DNA from: JAZKFP01 sp040386355
GTDB lineage: Bacteria > Pseudomonadota > Gammaproteobacteria > Pseudomonadales > UBA6940
Assembly: GCA_040386355.1 (NCBI GenBank)
Contig: JAZKFP010000186.1
Span: forward strand, 1-33,524
Reading direction: 5' to 3'
Length of the DNA: 33,524 nucleotides
Part shown: one piece after another, positions 31,284 through 33,524 of the stretch
How positions within the stretch are numbered: position 1 is the first letter of the stretch
How the letters are laid out: each line of letters starts with the position of its first letter
The notes under the pieces: model-generated
What the model was told of the DNA's origin: nothing
Databases searched by the model: none
What the model saw: only the letters and a program-made list of their open reading frames with translations
Position numbers and translations under genes: made by a program

Positions 31284-31703
31284 ATGAAGATTAATTTAGT
31301 TAAAAACTTTCTTATTTCAAAGCTTCCCGTTCTAAATAAGCTGAGTGAATGGGCAGAAGAGTTAAAAAAGGAAATTTTGGCTATTTATTTAGCCGCAAGA
31401 CATCCTCAGACTCCTTTACCTGCAAAAGCACTTTCACTTGCCGTTGTGGTATATGCAGTAAGCCCAATTGATTTAATTCCAGATTTTATTCCAATTTTGG
31501 GCTACCTTGATGACTTAGTTTTGGTGCCTTTAGGTATTTATTTAGTGTTGCAAATGATTTCGCCAGAAATCATTACTGAATGTCGTCAACGTGCACAAGT
31601 TTTAAAAGGTAATTTTCGAATTGCAAGTTATGTAGGATTAGCTTTAATTCTTTCTTTATGGGGATTAATTGGCTACGGTCTATATATTTGGTTATTTAAA
31701 TAA
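31284..31703 (+). CDS. DUF1232 (YkvA-type) membrane protein
   Basis: The 139-residue protein contains the DUF1232 core AKALSLAVVVYAVSPIDLIPDFIPILGYLDD (about residues 47-77) with its characteristic SPIDLIPD motif, followed by a C-terminal transmembrane helix (about 113-137). The biochemical role of the family is not known. It is convergent with the DUF1289 gene, 14 bases apart. The ATG follows a large hairpin and lacks a strong Shine-Dalgarno. Confidence 0.88.
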   Translation: MKINLVKNFLISKLPVLNKLSEWAEELKKEILAIYLAARHPQTPLPAKALSLAVVVYAVSPIDLIPDFIPILGYLDDLVLVPLGIYLVLQMISPEIITECRQRAQVLKGNFRIASYVGLALILSLWGLIGYGLYIWLFK

Positions 31704-31717
31704 TTATTTAAATAAAA

Positions 31718-32164
31718 CTACTTAAATAAGGCTTGCTGTTGCCGTTCAATTTGGGCATCAGAAAAAATAAATAAAGTTTGATGCAACGCTTTTATAAAAT
31801 CTAATATAGAAGCTTTATTTTTTAATAAAGTAATGCCTGCATTATCTAAAACTTCTAATTCAATGTCTTGTTGAAAAGATACTAAATAGCGCCACGCCCA
31901 CATGTAGGGTGAATAATCTACAGGAAATCGAATCCTTTTTTCAGATAACGCGAGTTTTAATTTTTCTGCATCATGTATTCGAATCCACTCAGGTAAAACT
32001 GTACAAACGACATTTTCCAAACGCATCCATGTATGGTGTTTTTCATTTTCTGAATACGTTGTCCAATTAGTAATTTCTTCTAATGAACGAAAACATCCAC
32101 GGCAGGTTCTGTCGCCGTATACGGTAGAGCAGAGGCCAACGCAGGGTGTTTGTGATGCTTTCAT
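31718..32164 (-). CDS. DUF1289 protein with Cys-rich N-terminus
   Basis: The start chosen is ATG 32164 (MKASQTPCVG), with AGGAAG eight bases upstream; a longer frame would cross the palindrome at 32237-32266. Of 148 residues, the first 55 form a DUF1289 module with four Cys: PCVGLCSTVYGD, then CRGCFRSLEEITNW. It may bind a metal or iron-sulfur cluster. The remaining ~90 residues (PEWIRIHDAEKLKLAL and VDYSPYMWAWRYLVSF) I do not recognise; they are longer than the minimal domain proteins. Confidence 0.85.
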   Translation of the reverse strand: MKASQTPCVGLCSTVYGDRTCRGCFRSLEEITNWTTYSENEKHHTWMRLENVVCTVLPEWIRIHDAEKLKLALSEKRIRFPVDYSPYMWAWRYLVSFQQDIELEVLDNAGITLLKNKASILDFIKALHQTLFIFSDAQIERQQQALFK

Positions 32165-32236
32165 AAAGATATCTTCCTGAAATTTTTTATAAATTATAAT
32201 AACTGGAAAAGAATGAATTTCTAGGAAAATATCCCC

Positions 32237-32266
32237 CGGCGTCATTTACGACAAGAAATGACGCCG
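32237..32266. repeat. GGCGTCATT palindrome, copy 3
   Basis: CGGCGTCATTT and AAATGACGCCG form a perfect 11-bp stem with the loop ACGACAAG. The arms are shared with 2520-2549 and 11405-11442. It lies about 70 bases upstream of the DUF1289 gene. Confidence 0.8.
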
Positions 32267-32370
32267 TATAATGTTTTTTGTAATTCATTTTTCATTATTT
32301 CAAACAGAATTAAAGAAAGAAATAAGCAGCTTCTTCTTTAAGCTTATATTTTGACGCAGAAATCTGTAGC

Positions 32371-33524
32371 TTATTTATATTCCCAAACTAACGCATCTTG
32401 AATAGCTTGTTCTAACGTCGATGCAAATTTTAATTTATTTGGAATTGGTGGCATTTTTGCTTTTGCTATAACTTTTAAAGGTTGAAATTGCAAGTCAGCA
32501 ATAATAAGTACAGTATTATTTTCCAAACATTTTGCGATAAAGTTTTGAAGAGCAGTGTAACCACCTGAATCAATAACAGGTACTGCATCCATATATAAAA
32601 TTAAACCACGATGCTGCGGAAGAATTTCTTCCAGTTCATTAAAAATCCGATCTGCTGCGGCAAAAAATAAAGAACCACTAATTTTATAAACATCCCACGC
32701 ATTTGGTAAGTCAATAGTCATATGTTTTTTACTATGTGAAATATTAGAAACTTTAGTCATACGAGATACTTCACGTACAAATGATAACGAAGCAGCAATT
32801 ACACCAAATGTGATAGCAACAACCATGTTAAATGAAATAGTTAATAGTGCGCTGGTTAAAAAAATTATTATATCTGCTCTTGGCATTTCACGTAGTACAT
32901 GTCCAATTTTTCGAACATCAATCATATTAAATGCAACCATCATTAATATGGCTGCTAACGTTGACATGGGAATGTGACTTAAGAAATCTGCAGCCATCCA
33001 AATAGAAATTGCTAAAATAATTGCGTGTAAAATTGTTGCGATAGGGGTTTCTGCATCGGATTTCCATAGAACTATTGAACGAGTAATAGCTGCAGCTGCA
33101 GGAATTCCACCAAAAAAAGGTAAAGCAATATTTGCAAAGCCCTGAGCATATAATTCATTTTGTGTATTATGTTTTTTGCCACTAAGTTGGCTCATACTTT
33201 TAGCACACATTAGAGATTCAATACTTGCAAGTACAGCTACTGATGCAGCAGCCATTAATAAAGGTTCGATATTATTCCACAATGTTCTAACGTCTATCGC
33301 GTTATCTTGTTGAATAAAAGGCCAAATCAAATGTGGTAATGATGGTGGAATCCCAACACCAGTTGAATTTTCTAATCTGTAGGTAAATCGAGAGGCAAGC
33401 GTATCTAATGACATATCAAAATATGGTAAAAAATACGCTAAAAAAATACCAATAAAAATTGCAGGAAGTAATGCTGGTATTTTTAAAATTTTATTTGGCC
33501 AAAAGATAAGTATTAAAAGACTTA
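32371..33524 (-). CDS. SulP-family anion transporter, C-terminal part (partial)
   Basis: The frame stays open to the right edge, so the N-terminus lies outside the window. At least 383 residues are present: the later transmembrane helices of a SulP transporter, including AAASVAVLASIESLMCAKSM, ELYAQGFANIALPFFGGIPA and AAITRSIVLWKSDAETPIA (all family hallmarks). A C-terminal STAS domain follows (about the last 120 residues; DAVPVIDSGGYTALQNFI holds the regulatory loop). The substrate could be sulfate, bicarbonate or a dicarboxylate; sequence alone does not decide. No carbonic anhydrase gene is visible in the part given. Confidence 0.92.
   Translation of the reverse strand, partial: SLLILIFWPNKILKIPALLPAIFIGIFLAYFLPYFDMSLDTLASRFTYRLENSTGVGIPPSLPHLIWPFIQQDNAIDVRTLWNNIEPLLMAAASVAVLASIESLMCAKSMSQLSGKKHNTQNELYAQGFANIALPFFGGIPAAAAITRSIVLWKSDAETPIATILHAIILAISIWMAADFLSHIPMSTLAAILMMVAFNMIDVRKIGHVLREMPRADIIIFLTSALLTISFNMVVAITFGVIAASLSFVREVSRMTKVSNISHSKKHMTIDLPNAWDVYKISGSLFFAAADRIFNELEEILPQHRGLILYMDAVPVIDSGGYTALQNFIAKCLENNTVLIIADLQFQPLKVIAKAKMPPIPNKLKFASTLEQAIQDALVWEYK

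Overview
The window is A+T-rich DNA from a gammaproteobacterium. The evidence is the gene content and order: a ubiE-ubiJ-ubiB-hisE-tatA-tatB-tatC block, nhaB, sohB, uvrC-pgsA, ppsR, a divergent metR/metE pair and a tRNA Gly-Cys-Leu cluster. I cannot name the genus. A run of 100 Ns (26096-26195) inside the tRNA cluster marks an assembly gap, so this is draft sequence.

Layout. 1-281: the tail of a CheV-like chemotaxis adaptor. 304-8070 (minus strand): nhaB, ubiE, ubiJ, ubiB, hisE, tatA, tatB, tatC and thiD, several overlapping by 4 bases. They cover sodium/proton exchange, ubiquinone synthesis, Tat export and thiamin synthesis. A foldback repeat sits between tatA and tatB. 8295-14279 (plus strand): a FimL-like protein, SohB, a DUF1285 protein, then a Sco-like thiol protein overlapping a chemoreceptor with a histidine-containing membrane sensor. 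14306-18536: a short CoaA-like kinase diverges from uvrC-pgsA, followed by an OmpA-family lipoprotein. 18829-21241: ahpC and ahpF. 21438-24184 (minus): ppsR, pabB and a Nudix CoA pyrophosphatase, all overlapping. 24639-25598 (minus): a PilZ-like protein and a small exported BamE-like protein. 25891-26288: three tRNAs. 26570-27338: a small lipoprotein convergent with a Q/N/S/T-rich exported protein. 27480-30806: metR and metE. 31284 to the end: DUF1232, DUF1289 and the C-terminal part of a SulP transporter.

Most genes are core housekeeping. The less ordinary material is of two kinds. One is the set of signalling genes (CheV, FimL-like, Sco-MCP, PilZ-like), which suggests chemotaxis or surface motility tied to respiration or metal state. 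The other is at least four families of short structured repeats in the intergenic spaces: a foldback MITE-like element of about 200-226 bp (two copies), a hairpin repeat with compensatory stem changes (two copies), a short GGCGTCATT palindrome (three copies) and a 129-bp element with palindromic ends. One foldback copy runs into metE and supplies its last codons and stop. No transposase, CRISPR array, prophage or toxin system is visible.
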